This document shows, piece after piece, positions 22,375 through 24,133 of a DNA stretch of 24,133 bases (its first letter is position 1; each line of letters begins with the position of its first letter). The notes under the pieces are model-generated. The model searched no databases, was not told the DNA's origin, and saw only the letters and a program-made list of their open reading frames with translations. This DNA comes from a virus, in IMG/VR virus record IMGVR_UViG_3300027806_000564, positions 1-24,133 of that record. One strand, 5' to 3'. The translations under genes were made by a program, and so were the position numbers.

Positions 22375-23357
22375 AAAAAACAGACATAGCACATGAATAT
22401 CGGGCAAAGTACGGGATGGAGATGCCGACATTAACGCTTGCAAAAATCATGTATAAAGAAAATAAAGAAGCGTTTACCAGTGTCGATCATGCAAGGTCTG
22501 CATTGCGAATGATTGAGGGTAAGTCGGGCAATAAATTACGCGGTGAAATAAAAGATAAAAGTTTATACATGACAGAAGAACGACCAAAAAACCCTTGGAA
22601 ACTGCCCGAATCTGAGGAAACGAAATATGAGCCGTTTGTTATTAAAGCCAAAAAAATAGCCGTTTTAAGTGATATCCACATTCCTTACCATTCTGTCGAT
22701 GCTTTGTCTGCCGCCCTTGATTTCATACAAGCTGAAAAGCCGGACGCGATCTTATTGAATGGTGACACTATTGATATGTACTCTTTGAGCAGATTCCAAA
22801 AAGATCCCCGCAAAAGATCGGTGGCGCATGAGTTACAGGCAACCCGCGACTTTTTGGATGTCATTAGTCAGTTCGGAGCTAAAATTTATTTTAAGATAGG
22901 CAATCACGAAGAGCGATATGAACACTATTTGATGCGCGTAGCTCCAGAGCTATTAGGGGTGCGAGAATTTGAGCTGAAACACCTTTTAGGATTAGATACA
23001 CGCGGGATTGATTTAATAGGCGATAAACGTATAATAAAGGCCAATGATTTAAATATAGTACATGGGCATGAGTTCGGTCAATCGATATTCAGTCCGGTGA
23101 ATGTGGCGCGTGGATTGTTTTTGAGGGGCAAGGTATCAGCTATGCAAGGTCATAATCATTCCGTTTCAGAACATACTGAAAGCAACATGAATGGAGATAT
23201 TGTGACAACGTGGTCACTCGGATGCCTTTGTGAGCTTAACCCGGCCTATCTGCCCATCAATAAATGGTCACATGGATTTGCAATGGTTGACTTATCGGAC
23301 AACGGCAAAGACTTTCATGTTCGTAATTATCGCATTCATAAAGGTAAAATCTTATGA
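22371..23357 (+). CDS. Calcineurin-like metallophosphoesterase
   Basis: The 328-residue protein has a full metallophosphoesterase set: D101-I-H103 (SDIHIPYH), G131-D132 (NGDTID), G177-N178-H179-E180 (IGNHEE), H231-G-H233 (VHGHE) and G260-H261-N-H263 (QGHNH), giving a two-metal site for phosphoester hydrolysis. An N-terminal region of about 95 residues (DIAHEYRAKYGMEMPTLTLA) precedes it and looks helical; it may bind nucleic acid or protein, function unknown. The gene overlaps both neighbours by ATGA inside the lysis region. Substrates of such phage enzymes include nucleotides or DNA ends; which it is here is unknown. Confidence 0.85.
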   Translation: MKKTDIAHEYRAKYGMEMPTLTLAKIMYKENKEAFTSVDHARSALRMIEGKSGNKLRGEIKDKSLYMTEERPKNPWKLPESEETKYEPFVIKAKKIAVLSDIHIPYHSVDALSAALDFIQAEKPDAILLNGDTIDMYSLSRFQKDPRKRSVAHELQATRDFLDVISQFGAKIYFKIGNHEERYEHYLMRVAPELLGVREFELKHLLGLDTRGIDLIGDKRIIKANDLNIVHGHEFGQSIFSPVNVARGLFLRGKVSAMQGHNHSVSEHTESNMNGDIVTTWSLGCLCELNPAYLPINKWSHGFAMVDLSDNGKDFHVRNYRIHKGKIL

Positions 23358-23611
23358 CAGACGAAGCTAACATACATACTGAATTCATACCGGTAGATAA
23401 TGAGCTGTTGCAGATTATCGAGGTTGAGTGTATGTTATTGGCTACCATTGCGGATATATGTGATGCTGAATATCGGACTTATGATCAAGAGATCGAGGAC
23501 ATGAATGTAATAAAGGGGAATGCTTACAAGGTCATATTTGCGGCTCAAAAGAAACTATTAAAATTCATTAAAGACTATGAACAAGGGAATACCGATAATA
23601 CGAAAGTTTGA
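23354..23611 (+). CDS. Small acidic protein of unknown function
   Basis: The 85-residue protein is acidic and largely helical (NELLQIIEVECMLLATIADI, then VIFAAQKKLLKFIKDYEQ), without signal peptide or clear membrane helix. It overlaps the phosphoesterase gene by ATGA and the lysozyme gene by 35 bases, so it is co-expressed with lysis genes. I do not recognise it; a lysis regulator or endolysin partner is possible but not supported by a motif. Confidence 0.55.
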   Translation: MTDEANIHTEFIPVDNELLQIIEVECMLLATIADICDAEYRTYDQEIEDMNVIKGNAYKVIFAAQKKLLKFIKDYEQGNTDNTKV

Positions 23612-24014
23612 GGGGTTAAAGCTGAAGGCATACATATGCCCGGCGGGTGTACCAACAATAGCATGGGGCAATACGTTCTATGAGAATGGTAGCAAAGTAC
23701 AAATTGGGGATAAGATTACATTAGATAGAGCGGATAAGTTGTTATTTTTTATTGTGGCTAAATTTGAGTCAGAGGTGTCAAAACTTGTTAAATCTTCCAT
23801 TAATGACAATCAGTTAGGTGCGCTCACTTCCTTTGCATTTAATGTAGGTGCCGGCAATTTAGCTAAAAGTACTTTGTTGAAAAAAGTAAATGCCAATCCT
23901 AATGATGTGACAATACGGGATGAATTTATGAGATGGACTAAGGCAGGCGGCAAAGTGCTGAATGGTTTGGTTACAAGGCGCAAAGCCGAAGCTGATTTAT
24001 ATTTTACTATTTGA
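23577..24014 (+). CDS. GH24 lysozyme (endolysin)
   Basis: The 145-residue enzyme hydrolyses peptidoglycan. The catalytic region IRKFEGLKLKAYICPAGVPT carries E12, C21 and T27, spaced E-x8-C-x5-T, the GH24 triad in its Cys form (T4 lysozyme has E-x8-D-x5-T). Downstream, TSFAFNVGAGNLAKSTLL and GLVTRRKAEADLY match the conserved GH24 C-terminal helices. There is no signal peptide or signal-arrest helix, so release through a holin is expected. It overlaps the small gene upstream by 35 bases. Length matches the family. The stop overlaps by two bases the tRNA-like element on the other strand. Confidence 0.95.
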   Translation: MNKGIPIIRKFEGLKLKAYICPAGVPTIAWGNTFYENGSKVQIGDKITLDRADKLLFFIVAKFESEVSKLVKSSINDNQLGALTSFAFNVGAGNLAKSTLLKKVNANPNDVTIRDEFMRWTKAGGKVLNGLVTRRKAEADLYFTI

Positions 24015-24102
24015 GCCGCTGAGGGATTCGAACCCTCATCTCCCTGACCAATCAGGGGCGTTATCCCGAGCCGGTATTCATTCCCGGTTACGCCAAGCGG
24101 CT
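24013..24102 (-). tRNA. tRNA-like element, isotype not assignable
   Basis: On the minus strand a perfect seven-pair acceptor stem (24096-24102 with 24014-24020) is followed by a five-pair T-arm (24033-24037 with 24021-24025) with the loop TTCGAAT, adjoining the acceptor as in real tRNAs. The core is abnormal. A six-pair hairpin (24042-24047 with 24052-24057) has only a four-base loop, and a further stem (24057-24061 with 24090-24094) encloses about 28 bases where a D-loop of about 8-11 is expected. No standard seven-base anticodon loop is found, so I cannot name the amino acid. No CCA is encoded. It is the only gene on this strand. Confidence 0.5.
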
Positions 24103-24133
24103 ATCCAACTGCCATCCCCTTTAAATTACTAAT

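Noticed and set aside
1-24133. Search for CRISPR arrays, integrase, insertion sequences and att direct repeats
   Set aside because: No repeat-spacer pattern, recombinase motifs, or terminal inverted repeats were seen; the tRNA-like element is the only possible att site and has no second copy in the window.

Overview
The window is a stretch of a tailed, siphovirus-like bacteriophage genome (or prophage). It carries DNA packaging, tail, capsid, portal, receptor-binding and lysis genes, all on the + strand. The host is most likely a Bacteroidetes bacterium. Start codons are preceded by A/T-rich sequence with almost no Shine-Dalgarno motifs, the base composition is moderate to low GC, and several structural proteins look like families I associate with Bacteroidetes phages. 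No integrase, repressor, replication gene or CRISPR array is present, and the genome ends are not visible.

Layout. (1) 2-1169: the tail of a sigma-like/HTH protein cut by the window edge, then two small proteins with CxxC motifs, one of them in the membrane. (2) 1166-2309: a left-handed beta-helix acyltransferase and a GT-A-like glycosyltransferase. (3) 2296-4613: small terminase, large terminase, and a two-frame gene with a nine-T run that looks like a tail assembly chaperone made by -1 frameshifting; a strong terminator follows. (4) 4704-10576: gp10-like protein, two large tail proteins, tape measure. (5) 10589-14596: XkdF-like prohead protease, terminator, small beta-domain protein, second glycosyltransferase, scaffold-like protein, major capsid protein, terminator. 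(6) 14648-18911: tail tube, terminator, small structural protein, portal with extra C-terminal domains, head-tail connector, and a completion-like protein ending in a copy of the small beta domain. (7) 18880-20879: a fibre/receptor-binding protein with an apparent signal peptide and a lectin-like C-terminus, plus an accessory protein. (8) 20876-24014: membrane proteins (holin candidates), a candidate unimolecular spanin, a metallophosphoesterase, a small protein and a GH24 lysozyme. (9) A tRNA-like element follows on the minus strand.

How they work together. The terminases package DNA through the portal into a capsid built from scaffold, capsid protein and protease. The tube, tape measure, frameshifted chaperone and tail proteins build a non-contractile tail; no sheath gene was seen. 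The fibre binds the host, and the 3' cassette disrupts the inner membrane, wall and outer membrane at lysis. The sugar/acyl-modifying genes lie among virion genes and may modify the virion or host surface; that is inference.

The most notable items are the probable programmed frameshift, the beta domain shared by two proteins, the fibre with signal peptide and compositional break, the portal's winged-helix and Cys/His C-terminal domains, the candidate u-spanin, and the tRNA-like element with an abnormal core. Gene-to-gene spacing is tight, often ATGA overlaps, and no stretch over 300 bases lacks a gene. I could not identify promoters with confidence. Bases 24103-24133 hold nothing I recognise.
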